Part shown: positions 51,649-59,690 of the stretch, one piece after another
Numbering within the stretch: the stretch's first letter is position 1
Layout: each line of letters starts with the position of its first letter
Source: Planctomycetaceae bacterium
GTDB lineage: Bacteria; Planctomycetota; Phycisphaerae; Phycisphaerales; SM1A02
Direction of reading: 5' to 3'
Assembly: GCA_027490145.1 (NCBI GenBank)
Contig: JAIXYQ010000014.1
Span: 1-64,000 of the forward strand
DNA: 64,000 bases
Translations under genes and position numbers: made by a program
The notes under the pieces: model-generated
Seen by the model: the letters and a program-made list of their open reading frames with translations, nothing else
Database searches by the model: none
What the model was told of the DNA's origin: nothing

Positions 51649-53295
51649 ATGACCACGCCCGACGCCTGGCGGATCCTGCACACCGCGCGACTCAACAAGG
51701 GAACGGCCTTCACCGAAGCCGAACGCGAACGCCTGGGCATCACCGGGCTGCTGCCGGATGGCGTGGAAGGGCTCGAGACGCAGCTGCTGCGCATGCGCGC
51801 GCACCTCGAGGCGAAGCCCACGTCCCTCGAGAAGTACATCTACCTCTCCGAACTGCAGGACCGCAACGAGCACCTCTTCTACTCGCTCCTGCGCAGCGAC
51901 CTGCCCGCCATCATGCCGCTGGTCTACACACCCACGGTCGGCGAGGCCTGCCAGCGGTTCGGGCACATCATGCGCCGGCCCAAGGGCCTCTACATCAGCC
52001 TGCGCCGCAGGGGGCGCGTGGCGGAGATCCTGCGCAACTGGCCCGAACGCGACGTGCGGTTCATCGTCGTCACCGACGGCGAGCGCATCCTGGGGCTGGG
52101 CGACCTCGGCGTCTGCGGCATGGGCATCCCGGTCGGGAAGCTCGCGCTGTACACCGCGTGCGCGGGCGTGCCGCCCGAAGCGTGCCTGCCGGTGGTGCTC
52201 GACGTCGGCACGAACAACGAGTCCTTCCTGGCGGATCCCCTCTACCCCGGCTCACGCCACCTGCGCGTGTCGGGCGACGAGTACTTCAGCTTCGTCGATG
52301 AATTCGTCGAAGCGGTGCAGGAGGTCTTCCCCCGCGCGTGCATCCAGTTCGAGGACTTCACCAACAAGACCGCGATCCCGCTGCTCGAGCGCTATCGGGA
52401 CCGGGTCTGCTGCTTCAACGACGACATCCAGGGCACCGCGTCCGTGGCGGTCGCCGGGCTCTTCGGTGCGGCGCGCATGACGGGCACGTCCATGCGGGAC
52501 CATCGGTACCTGTTCTTCGGCGCCGGAAGCGCCGCGGTGGGAATCGCCGACCTCATCTGCATGCAGCTCATGCGCGAGGGGCTCTCCGAAGGCGATGCCC
52601 GCGCACGCTGCTGGTTCATGAATTCCAAGGGCCTGATCACGAACACCTCGCCGGGACTGGCCGACTACCAGCAGCGCTATGCCCATCCCTTCGCGGGCGG
52701 TGCCGCGACGACGCTGATCGAGGCCGTGCGGGCCGTGCGGCCGACCGTGCTCATCGGCGTGAGCACGGTGGCGAAGGCCTTCACGGAGGAGGTCGTCCGG
52801 GAAATGGCCTCGCTCAACCGGCGCCCGGTCATCTTCCCGTACAGCAACCCGACCTCGCGCAGCGAGTGCACGGCCGAGGAAGCGATCCAATGGTCCGACG
52901 GCCGCGCGATCTTCGCCAGCGGAAGCCCGTTCGCGCCGCTGCACCACGGCGGTCGCCTGTTCGTGCCCGGACAGGGCAACAACGTCTACATCTATCCCGC
53001 GGTCGGGCTGGCGGTCTTCGCCACGGGTGCGCGCCGGGTCACGGACGAGATGTTCCTCGTGGCGGCCGAGGCACTCGCGGAGCGCGTGACGGAACAGGAC
53101 CTCGATGTCGGCCTGATCTATCCACCGATGTCGGGCATCGTCGAGACGAGTTCGTTCCTGGCGGCGCGTGTCGCGCGGCTCATCGTTGAACGCGGGCTCG
53201 CGACCGAGCAGGCGGCGATCGACGGCGTGGGCCACATGGAAGAGCTGATCCACCGCATGCAGTACGACCCGCACTACCCGTCGACGCTCGGCTGA
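51649..53295 (+). CDS. maeA: NAD(P)-dependent malic enzyme
   Basis: This enzyme decarboxylates malate to pyruvate with NAD(P) reduction. The 548-residue chain is the large eukaryote/SfcA-like form, with the signature YTPTVGEACQRFGHIMRRP, VVTDGERILGLGDLG, the divalent-metal site FEDFTNKTAI and CFNDDIQGTASVAVAGL, and the dinucleotide fold FFGAGSAAVGIADL. NAD versus NADP preference is not certain from the sequence. It is divergent from the hydroxyproline epimerase and could return TCA-cycle carbon from amino-acid breakdown to pyruvate. The final 22 bp overlap the convergent sulfotransferase gene. The ATG at 51649 follows a leaderless-type promoter. Confidence 0.94.
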   Translation: MTTPDAWRILHTARLNKGTAFTEAERERLGITGLLPDGVEGLETQLLRMRAHLEAKPTSLEKYIYLSELQDRNEHLFYSLLRSDLPAIMPLVYTPTVGEACQRFGHIMRRPKGLYISLRRRGRVAEILRNWPERDVRFIVVTDGERILGLGDLGVCGMGIPVGKLALYTACAGVPPEACLPVVLDVGTNNESFLADPLYPGSRHLRVSGDEYFSFVDEFVEAVQEVFPRACIQFEDFTNKTAIPLLERYRDRVCCFNDDIQGTASVAVAGLFGAARMTGTSMRDHRYLFFGAGSAAVGIADLICMQLMREGLSEGDARARCWFMNSKGLITNTSPGLADYQQRYAHPFAGGAATTLIEAVRAVRPTVLIGVSTVAKAFTEEVVREMASLNRRPVIFPYSNPTSRSECTAEEAIQWSDGRAIFASGSPFAPLHHGGRLFVPGQGNNVYIYPAVGLAVFATGARRVTDEMFLVAAEALAERVTEQDLDVGLIYPPMSGIVETSSFLAARVARLIVERGLATEQAAIDGVGHMEELIHRMQYDPHYPSTLG

Positions 53296-54734
53296 GGCCA
53301 GTCGATGCCCGCGAGGTGGCGCTCGTAGTGCCGCCACCTGCCGATCGACGAGGTGTAGAGCGGCTTGCTGACCTGGTCGTAGCTGAGCGTACGCACCGTG
53401 CGCCGCGTGGCATGGAATGCGGTCACGGCAGCGTCCCAGGGAAGCCCCAGATGCGCGATGAGCCGTTCGAGCTCGGGCTGTCCGCGCGCGGCCAGGTCCT
53501 CGTAGCGCACGCGCAGGATCGGTTGCGGCACGACACGCTCCCAATGCTCCATCATGCGCCGCGAGGCGATCCACGCCGCCGCCACCCACTCGGGCCGCGC
53601 CGTCCACGGGAAGCGCACCGCATTGAAGGTCCCGAAGAAGCACGAGACGGCCACGTCCCGCGGATCGCGCACCACATCGACGAGCGCCGCCCTCGGGAAG
53701 ACGCTCGCCAGGTGCCCAAGCACGCCGGCATTCCCGAGCGCCTTGTTCGCCACGCGCACCGCACCCGGGGCCAGGCGCCGGAGATCGGCGACGTAGCGCG
53801 CACCCACGCGAAGGCCCGACTCGTGGCGACGGCCCGGCACGCCGATCGATTCGGCCCATCGCTCGAGCGTCTCGAGTTCGCCGACGCCGGCCGCCTGCGG
53901 ATGGGCATGGATTACCTGGTCCACCAGGCTCGTGCCGCTCCGGGGCATGCCCGCGATGAAGACCGGCAGCGGATCGTCGATGCCCTCCCCGTGCTCCGCC
54001 CGGAGCGCATCGCGCGTCCACCTGGTGGTGAGCGCATCGGTCGCCTGAAGGAGCGAGGCGGGATCGAAGCGGATGCCCCGGTCGACGTGCGACTGCATCG
54101 CGCTCGACCAAGCCTCGTCGTAGCGGCCCGCACGGTCCAGCGCCTTGGCGCGAAGGTGCAGCAACATCGTCGAGGCGATCGAGCCGGGCTCGGCGGCGGG
54201 GCGGGCGGCATCGATGCGCGCGACGGCGGCATCGAAACGGCCGTCGTGGAGTTCGAGCTTGGCGACCTCGTAGGCCGCGCGCGGATCGGAATCCGTGGCG
54301 GCGGGGTCGGAGGTCGCCAGGGCCCCCAGGCGCGCACGCGCCTCGTCGACGCGGCCTGCCTCCTCGAGCGTCGTGACGAGCAAGAGCAGCAGGTCACGCG
54401 ACTGCGGCGCCATGGCCAACGCACGCTCGAGGTCGACCAGCGCCTCGTCGGTCCGACCCAGGGAGCGCAGTGACTCACCGCGCACCATGCGCGGTTCGGG
54501 ATGGTCGGTGATCGCCAGCGCACGGCCAGCCATCGCGATGGCCCGGTCGTGGCGCTCCTGCGCCGAGAGCACGCGCGCGGCGATGCTCAGGAACGCGGGC
54601 TCACGCGGGTCGGTGCGGATCGCGAACTCCGCCAGTTCGAGCGCACGATCGAGTCGTCCGGCCATGAACTCCGCGCGGATCGGGGCGAGCCTTCGCTCGA
54701 GCGCCGATGATGCCGCGGGGCTGCGTCGGTCCAT
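53274..54734 (-). CDS. TPR-repeat sulfotransferase
   Basis: This 486-residue protein has an N-terminal array of tetratricopeptide-like helices (about residues 10-200: ALELAEFAIRTDPREPAFLSIAARVL, RALAITDHPEPRMVRGESLRSLG and others). A PAPS-dependent sulfotransferase domain follows, with the 5'-phosphosulfate loop FIAGMPRSGTSLVDQVIHAHP and the 3'-phosphate motif VDVVRDPRDVAVSCFFG. It would transfer sulfate to a carbohydrate, lipid or protein tyrosine. The acceptor is unknown. This fusion is common in marine bacteria. The ATG at 54734 lies 7 nt after TAGAGT. The stop codon lies inside the malic-enzyme 3' end. Confidence 0.9.
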   Translation of the reverse strand: MDRRSPAASSALERRLAPIRAEFMAGRLDRALELAEFAIRTDPREPAFLSIAARVLSAQERHDRAIAMAGRALAITDHPEPRMVRGESLRSLGRTDEALVDLERALAMAPQSRDLLLLLVTTLEEAGRVDEARARLGALATSDPAATDSDPRAAYEVAKLELHDGRFDAAVARIDAARPAAEPGSIASTMLLHLRAKALDRAGRYDEAWSSAMQSHVDRGIRFDPASLLQATDALTTRWTRDALRAEHGEGIDDPLPVFIAGMPRSGTSLVDQVIHAHPQAAGVGELETLERWAESIGVPGRRHESGLRVGARYVADLRRLAPGAVRVANKALGNAGVLGHLASVFPRAALVDVVRDPRDVAVSCFFGTFNAVRFPWTARPEWVAAAWIASRRMMEHWERVVPQPILRVRYEDLAARGQPELERLIAHLGLPWDAAVTAFHATRRTVRTLSYDQVSKPLYTSSIGRWRHYERHLAGIDWPQPSVDG

Positions 54735-54741
54735 GCATCGG

Positions 54742-54780
54742 ACTCTAGCACGCATCACCACGCGTCCCCGCCGGTAGCCT
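54742..54780. promoter_or_regulatory. Divergent promoters of the sulfotransferase and DapA-family genes
   Basis: TAGAGT on the minus strand (54747-54742) lies 7 nt before the sulfotransferase ATG. TAGCCT on the plus strand (54775-54780) lies 8 nt before the lyase ATG. Both give leaderless spacing. Confidence 0.45.
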
Positions 54781-54788
54781 CCTCCGCC

Positions 54789-55703
54789 ATGCACCTGGAG
54801 CCCCACACGTGGCGCGGCGTGATGCCCGCCATCACCACGCCGTTCGATGATGCCGGGGCGATCGATCACGCGTTCCTCGCGCGGCACGCGGCGTGGCTCG
54901 TGGACGCAGGATGCACGGCGATCATCGCGCCGGGTTCCCTCGGCGAAGGCAACACGCTCACGCACGCCGAGCGCGTGGACCTGTGGCGCACGCTGCTGCA
55001 GGCGGTCGGCACCCGCGTGCCGGTCGTTGCGGCGATCGCCTCGGCCAGCACCCGCGAGGCGGTTGCACTCGCCCGCGATGCAGCGGCCACCGGCTGCGGC
55101 GGGCTGATGGTGCTGCCGCCGTACGTGCACAAGGGGCCGTGGTCCGAAGTGCAGGCGCACATGGATGCGGTCTTCGCCGCGACCAGGCTCCCCTGCATGC
55201 TCTACAACAACCCGCATGCCTACGGCGTCGACATCGACGCCCGGCAGGTCGCGGGGTTCGCGGCACGGCACGCCAAACTCCACGCGGTCAAGGACTCGAG
55301 CGGCGACGCACGACGCATCACCGCGCTGCGCGCGGAACTCGGGGACCGGGTGGCGTGCTTCGTGGGCCTGGATGACATGCTGATCGAGGGGGTCGCGGCC
55401 GGTGCGGTCGGGTGGGTCGCGGGCCTGGTCAATGCCATGCCCGTCGAGAGCGTCCGGCTCTTCGAGCTCGCCCGCGAGGGCAGGTGGCACGAGGCCACCG
55501 CGCTGTATCGCTGGTTCCTGCCGCTCCTGCGCATGGACACCGTGCCGGAGTTCGTGCAGCTCATCAAGCTCGTGCAGGCGGAGGTGGGCATGGGGTCCGA
55601 ACGCGTGCGGGGGCCGCGGCTGCCCGTGGCGGGTACCGCGCGCGACGCGGCGCTGGCGACGATCCGTGCGGCACTCGCCGCCCGGCCACACGTCGCCCAT
55701 TGA
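54789..55703 (+). CDS. DapA/NAL-superfamily lyase, possible hydroxyproline-pathway deaminase
   Basis: This 304-residue class I aldolase-fold enzyme has the Schiff-base lysine in LHAVKDSSGD, the catalytic Tyr in LYNNPHAYGVD and the pyruvate-binding PGSLGEGNTLTHAER loop (GTTGE in true DapA). The altered loop argues against lysine biosynthesis. Relatives include dihydrodipicolinate synthase, N-acetylneuraminate lyase, keto-deoxy-sugar aldolases and the deaminase converting 1-pyrroline-4-hydroxy-2-carboxylate to 2-oxoglutarate semialdehyde. With a hydroxyproline epimerase and a semialdehyde-type dehydrogenase nearby, the last role is favoured by context only. It is monocistronic or paired with the epimerase gene 54 bp downstream. 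Confidence 0.88.
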   Translation: MHLEPHTWRGVMPAITTPFDDAGAIDHAFLARHAAWLVDAGCTAIIAPGSLGEGNTLTHAERVDLWRTLLQAVGTRVPVVAAIASASTREAVALARDAAATGCGGLMVLPPYVHKGPWSEVQAHMDAVFAATRLPCMLYNNPHAYGVDIDARQVAGFAARHAKLHAVKDSSGDARRITALRAELGDRVACFVGLDDMLIEGVAAGAVGWVAGLVNAMPVESVRLFELAREGRWHEATALYRWFLPLLRMDTVPEFVQLIKLVQAEVGMGSERVRGPRLPVAGTARDAALATIRAALAARPHVAH

Positions 55704-55744
55704 TCTTTCGCGCTCTTTGTCAACACTGACCACCGGCGTGCGCA

Positions 55745-55750
55745 TAGCCT
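55745..55750 (+). promoter_or_regulatory. -10 hexamer TAGCCT of the SDR epimerase gene
   Basis: TAGCCT ends 7 nt before the ATG at 55758. TTGTCA 22 nt upstream of it is too far for a standard -35. Confidence 0.45.
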
Positions 55751-55757
55751 GCCCGCC

Positions 55758-56834
55758 ATGCGCATCCTGATCCTCGGCGGCACCGGATTCCTCGGCCCCC
55801 ACCTCGTCGAGCAGGCCATGGCGAAGGGCTGGTCCATCACGCTCTTCAACCGTGGCAAGACCGACCCCACCCGCTTCGCCGGTGATGCCTTCAAGGGGAT
55901 CGTGCAGCTGAAAGGCGACCGCGACCCCGCTAAGGGCGACGGCCTGAAGTCACTCGAGGCCCTGGTGGCTTCCATGCGCAAGGAAGGCACGCGCTTCGAT
56001 GCCGTGATCGACAATTCGTCGTACGTCCCGCGCATCACCAAGGCATCGGCCGAACTGCTCGAGCCGGTCACGCACCTGTACCAGCTGGTCTCGACGATCT
56101 CGGTCTTCACCGACAACTCGGTGGCGCCCGATGAATCGACGCCCGTCGGCACGATGCCGGATCCCACGGTGGAAGCAGTGACCGGCGAGACCTACGGGCC
56201 GCTGAAGGCGCTCTGCGAACAGCAGGCCAACCTGGCCTATCGCGACCGATCGTGCGTGGTCCGTCCCGGCCTGATCGTCGGGCCCGGGGATGACTCGCTG
56301 CGCTTCACCTACTGGCCCGTGCGCATCGCACGCGGCGGGCGCGTGCTTGCGCCGCGCGCTCCCAAGCCCACCGACGTGCGCGTGCAGTTCATCGATGTCC
56401 GGGACCTTGCGGCGTTCATGCTCAAGCTCGTCGAGGATGGCCACGCCGGCACCTACCTGGCCAACGGGCCGGAAGGGCCCCTGAGTTTCGAGGAGATGCT
56501 CGCCGGCATCAAGGCGACGGTGAGCGATCCCGTGGAGTTCGCGTGGTGCGACGAACAGTGGTTGCTCGAGCAGCAGGTGGCCCCTTGGATGGGCCTCCCG
56601 CTGTGGATCCCGCAGATGCCGGAGTACGCCGGCAGCGGTCGCGCGAACTGCTCCAAGGCCTTCAGCGCCGGGCTCACCTGCCGACCCCTGGCCGAGACCG
56701 CACGCGACACGCTTGCGGACTTCGAGCGGACCAAGGCCGAGCGCCCGGCTGGATTCGCATGGGGAGGCCGCGCTCCGGGGATCAGCACGGAGCGCGAGAC
56801 TGAGCTGCTGAAGGCCTGGGATGCACGCGGGTGA
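55758..56834 (+). CDS. NAD-dependent epimerase/dehydratase (extended SDR)
   Basis: This 358-residue cytoplasmic oxidoreductase has the Rossmann motif GGTGFLGPHL at residues 8-17 and the extended-SDR active-site YxxxK in ETYGPLKALCE. FNRGKT after strand 2 suggests NADP-type or NAD binding typical of the nucleotide-sugar epimerase and CSP41-like subgroup. VRPGLIVGPGD and the downstream VQFIDVRDLAAF are standard. The substrate is unknown. It sits between the DapA-family lyase and the aldehyde dehydrogenase but has no obvious step in hydroxyproline breakdown. TAGCCT 7 nt before the ATG suggests separate leaderless expression. Confidence 0.9.
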   Translation: MRILILGGTGFLGPHLVEQAMAKGWSITLFNRGKTDPTRFAGDAFKGIVQLKGDRDPAKGDGLKSLEALVASMRKEGTRFDAVIDNSSYVPRITKASAELLEPVTHLYQLVSTISVFTDNSVAPDESTPVGTMPDPTVEAVTGETYGPLKALCEQQANLAYRDRSCVVRPGLIVGPGDDSLRFTYWPVRIARGGRVLAPRAPKPTDVRVQFIDVRDLAAFMLKLVEDGHAGTYLANGPEGPLSFEEMLAGIKATVSDPVEFAWCDEQWLLEQQVAPWMGLPLWIPQMPEYAGSGRANCSKAFSAGLTCRPLAETARDTLADFERTKAERPAGFAWGGRAPGISTERETELLKAWDARG

Positions 56835-56847
56835 CCGTGGTCACCGG

Positions 56848-56877
56848 CGCGGCGTCGGGGCAGCGTGAACCGCCGCG
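56848..56877. terminator. Possible hairpin between convergent SDR and aldehyde dehydrogenase genes
   Basis: CGCGGCG (56848-56854) and CGCCGCG (56871-56877) can pair across a 16-nt loop in the 94-bp gap between the two stops. No U-tract is present. Confidence 0.3.
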
Positions 56878-56928
56878 GCACGGCAGCGTGGCGCCCCACA
56901 CGGCGACGACCGATGCGGGCGCCGTCCT

Positions 56929-58518
56929 TCAGCGCAGGAGCGGTGGCCTGAGCTCCACAGGCACGGCGTCGTAGCAGCGCCGGGCCGCAAACCGCAGCAT
57001 GCTCGTGGGAAATCCGACCGCCGTATGGGCGGCCGAGCCCGTCGATGGGAATGGCCCACCGTGCACCATCGACTCCGTGACGGTCACGCCGGTGGGCATC
57101 TTGTTCATGAGCAGTCGACCGCAGTGTGGACGCAAACGCGCGAGCCAGCCCGCGACCACCTGCTGCGGCCCATCGGTGCCGCACCAGACCCCGCTGGTCA
57201 GTTGCCCTCCGATCGCCGACATGATCGATTCGGGCGCCACGGCGTCGAGCGAGAGCACCAGGCCGAACGGACCGAAGACCTCGTCCAGCATGCCGGTACG
57301 GAGCGCGGCGGCGGCACTCGTGCTGCACAGCGTGGGTCGGACGCGGGCCCCGCCATGCGTGCGCACGGCCAGATCCGTGTGCAGGACCGCACCCGCCGAG
57401 CAGAGCCGCTCGACCTGGCCACGGAACTCGCCTGCACCTTGGATGCTGAGCAGCGTGGCATCATCGAGGGCATCGAACCTGGGCGCGAGGCGCGACACGA
57501 TGCGTTCGCGCGTGGCCACGTCAGGGACCAACAGCAGCCCGGGCTTGGTACAGAACTGCCCCGCCCCGAGCGTCACGCTCTGCAGCCATGCATCGGCGCA
57601 TGCATCGACCGACGCCGGATCGGTGGTCACCAGCCACACCGGATTCACGCTCGACATCTCCAGGTACGCAGGCACCCCGACGCGATCGCAGGTTGCCTTG
57701 ATCGCCAGGCCAGCACGTCGACTGCCCGTGAAGGCCACCGCACCGATCGATGACTCGATGAGCGACGCCAGGTCAGCCGGCTCCGCATGCGCCATGAATT
57801 GGAAGCACCCGACGGGCATGTCCGTGGCCTGGGCTGCGCGGTGGACGCACTCGGCCAGGAGGACGCCGGTGCCCGGGTGGAGCGGATGCCCCTTGGCGAT
57901 CACGGCATGCCCGCTGGCAAAGGCCGCAACGGCATCGCCGCCCACGCAACCGTGGTAGGCCAAGGGGAAGTTGTTGGGACCGATCGAGAGCACGGGCCGG
58001 TCGAGCGGTTCCAGCATCGAGGCGATGCCCGCAGCGGGATCGCGCCGCGGACGTCGCCAGCTGGCCTGCTCGCCGAACGCAACATCGCCTGCCAAGGCGC
58101 GGTCGACGGCGGCTTGCTCGGCATCGCAGCACGCCGCAGCCTGCTCCAGCTGGAGCAGCGTGCGACCGAACTCGACGGTGGCCAGGCGGGGCTCCGCCGG
58201 CAGGGCCGTTTCGTGATGCGCGGTTTCGACGATCGCCGACTTGGCGTCCTGCAATGCCGTGGCGATCTTCCTCAGGAAGCCCGCCAGGCGTGCCGGCTCG
58301 TGCAGGGCCAGGTGCGCCATGTGCGGCTGCGCTGCGCGTGCGGCCGCGGCCATGTCGGACAGGTCGCTCGACGTGCTGATCGGATAGAGCGTGCCCAGCA
58401 CCTGATCATCGATCGGGCTGACGGCCATGAATGAGCGCGTGGCCCCGGACTCGCGCCATCCATCCCCGACGAGCACGCGGGCGCGGGGCGTCATCGACGC
58501 TGGTGAGCCTTGGGTCAT
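56929..58518 (-). CDS. Aldehyde dehydrogenase, 2-oxoglutarate-semialdehyde type
   Basis: This 529-residue NAD(P)-dependent dehydrogenase has the catalytic Glu in YLEMSSVNPV and the nucleophilic Cys in GAGQFCTKPG. FTGSRRAG is the cofactor-loop motif. The SSVNP and GQFCTKPG pattern and the length above 500 residues match the ketoglutarate-semialdehyde dehydrogenase subgroup, which completes hydroxyproline, arabinose and glucarate degradation. The epimerase and DapA-family lyase nearby favour hydroxyproline. Assignment to this subgroup is by motif, not alignment. TACACT 6 nt before the ATG suggests leaderless expression. Confidence 0.9.
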   Translation of the reverse strand: MTQGSPASMTPRARVLVGDGWRESGATRSFMAVSPIDDQVLGTLYPISTSSDLSDMAAAARAAQPHMAHLALHEPARLAGFLRKIATALQDAKSAIVETAHHETALPAEPRLATVEFGRTLLQLEQAAACCDAEQAAVDRALAGDVAFGEQASWRRPRRDPAAGIASMLEPLDRPVLSIGPNNFPLAYHGCVGGDAVAAFASGHAVIAKGHPLHPGTGVLLAECVHRAAQATDMPVGCFQFMAHAEPADLASLIESSIGAVAFTGSRRAGLAIKATCDRVGVPAYLEMSSVNPVWLVTTDPASVDACADAWLQSVTLGAGQFCTKPGLLLVPDVATRERIVSRLAPRFDALDDATLLSIQGAGEFRGQVERLCSAGAVLHTDLAVRTHGGARVRPTLCSTSAAAALRTGMLDEVFGPFGLVLSLDAVAPESIMSAIGGQLTSGVWCGTDGPQQVVAGWLARLRPHCGRLLMNKMPTGVTVTESMVHGGPFPSTGSAAHTAVGFPTSMLRFAARRCYDAVPVELRPPLLR

Positions 58519-58524
58519 GGGGGC

Positions 58525-58530
58525 AGTGTA
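58525..58530 (-). promoter_or_regulatory. -10 hexamer TACACT of the aldehyde dehydrogenase gene
   Basis: TACACT ends 6 nt before the ATG at 58518, the tightest leaderless spacing. CTGATC 16 nt upstream of it is a weak -35 candidate. Confidence 0.55.
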
Positions 58531-58538
58531 GGCCTTGC

Positions 58539-58573
58539 AAAAAGGGGATCAGCCGCCTCCCCTCGAAGCGGCT
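58539..58573 (-). terminator. Possible terminator hairpin with delayed T-run
   Basis: AGCCGC and GCGGCT (58573-58568 and 58556-58551 on the minus strand) form a 6-bp stem. A five-base T-run follows 7 nt later. It could end the transcript of the hypothetical gene whose stop is at 58714, just before the aldehyde-dehydrogenase promoter. Confidence 0.3.
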
Positions 58574-58713
58574 GTCCCACGATCGGCTGTTGTTCCTGCG
58601 GCACTTCGTTGCAGAGGCCGACCGGAGTCCCTCAAACTCCCTCCAACAACACCATCGGTTCCATGACGATGCTCCACAAGCCAAGGTTCAGATTTTTGGC
58701 GATGCCCCGCGGT

Positions 58714-59394
58714 TCACGGACGCGACGGCCGTGGCAACGCCACATCGCGCGACGGATCGCGGCGACGGCGCGGCGGCACGGGTTCGCCGTCGGCCGCGGC
58801 ATCGGATCGCTCTCCGTCGCTCGCGTACCAGGAGAGCCAACGCTCACGCAGCCCATCGGCCCCTGCCGTGGCGAGATCGACCCACTCGTGCACGAGCGCA
58901 CCGCCCGGCAGGTCACGCACGGGATCCTGCAGCACGGCCGTGAACAGCAGGTCATGGAAGGCATCGTCATCGAGATGGTCGGTCGAACTGAAGTAGATGT
59001 CATGCCAGGCGAGTGCCGCGATCACCAGTGCCGTTCGACGCATGCGGCCGTGGGGACACGCCGGATCGTGCGGCGCAAGGTCGACCCCGAGCGCGAGGAC
59101 CTGCGCGAGATTCGTGGTCAGCGGCGCGTGCTCTGCATCGTGCAGGATGGTGCACACCATGCGGTCGCCGTGCGTGCCGACCGCCACGAGATCGTCGATC
59201 GCCCGTTCACGCATGCTGCGCTTGCCCTGCATGTGCCGCGTGATCGCCGCGGGATCGAGCTGGCGGTTGGCCCACTCGAGCGCGGCGACCCACGCGGGAT
59301 CCGGCGTGCGCCCGGCGCACTCGAGCCCCAACCACCCACCATGCGACGCGCCCGAAGGCTGTTGCAACGCCATTGATTCGATGCTGGCCACCAT
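58714..59394 (-). CDS. Hypothetical protein, 226 aa
   Basis: I do not recognise this protein. The 226-residue chain is probably cytoplasmic: no signal peptide or membrane helix is evident. A central stretch is helical (EWANRQLDPAAITRHM, then a DDLVAVGTHGDRMV segment) and a His/Asp-rich patch HDIYFSSTDHLDDDAFHD lies near residues 143-160. The last 30 residues are Arg/Pro-rich and disordered-looking. The ATG at 59394 was chosen because AGGGGG lies 6 nt upstream; the frame stays open further upstream without supporting features. It could be a narrowly distributed protein. The competing plus-strand frames here have composition typical of shadow frames. Confidence 0.55.
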   Translation of the reverse strand: MVASIESMALQQPSGASHGGWLGLECAGRTPDPAWVAALEWANRQLDPAAITRHMQGKRSMRERAIDDLVAVGTHGDRMVCTILHDAEHAPLTTNLAQVLALGVDLAPHDPACPHGRMRRTALVIAALAWHDIYFSSTDHLDDDAFHDLLFTAVLQDPVRDLPGGALVHEWVDLATAGADGLRERWLSWYASDGERSDAAADGEPVPPRRRRDPSRDVALPRPSRP

Positions 59395-59690
59395 GTGTTC
59401 CCCCTGCTGGATCGATCCCTGGGTGCCCCTGCACCCGTGGGCCGAGGGCACGTTGCCCCGAGCCGTGATGCGGGGATCATCACGCTGCGCGCGCCATGGT
59501 CCGGCAAACCTGACGGAACTTCGGTGCTTCGGCGGCAGAAATCCGGCAGCGGCGTTCAGCATGAAGAGCCCTCGCGCCCCTGCCGCAGACCGTGCGAGCC
59601 GGTGCCCAACGCGGTGATCGACGGCCAACACGGCTGCTCGCCGCATCAACGACCGATGATGCGCCGCACATGACCCCCGGTGCGGTGCGG

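Noticed and set aside
53274-55802. 842-codon frame extending the sulfotransferase upstream through the DapA-family gene
   Set aside because: The upstream part is antisense to the DapA-family enzyme; the TPR domain starts at ATG 54734 with a promoter 7 nt before it.
58997-59617. Plus-strand Cys-rich frame opposite the hypothetical gene
   Set aside because: Composition matches shadow frames, and there is no RBS or domain; the minus-strand frame has an AGGGGG site, although its own reality is also uncertain.
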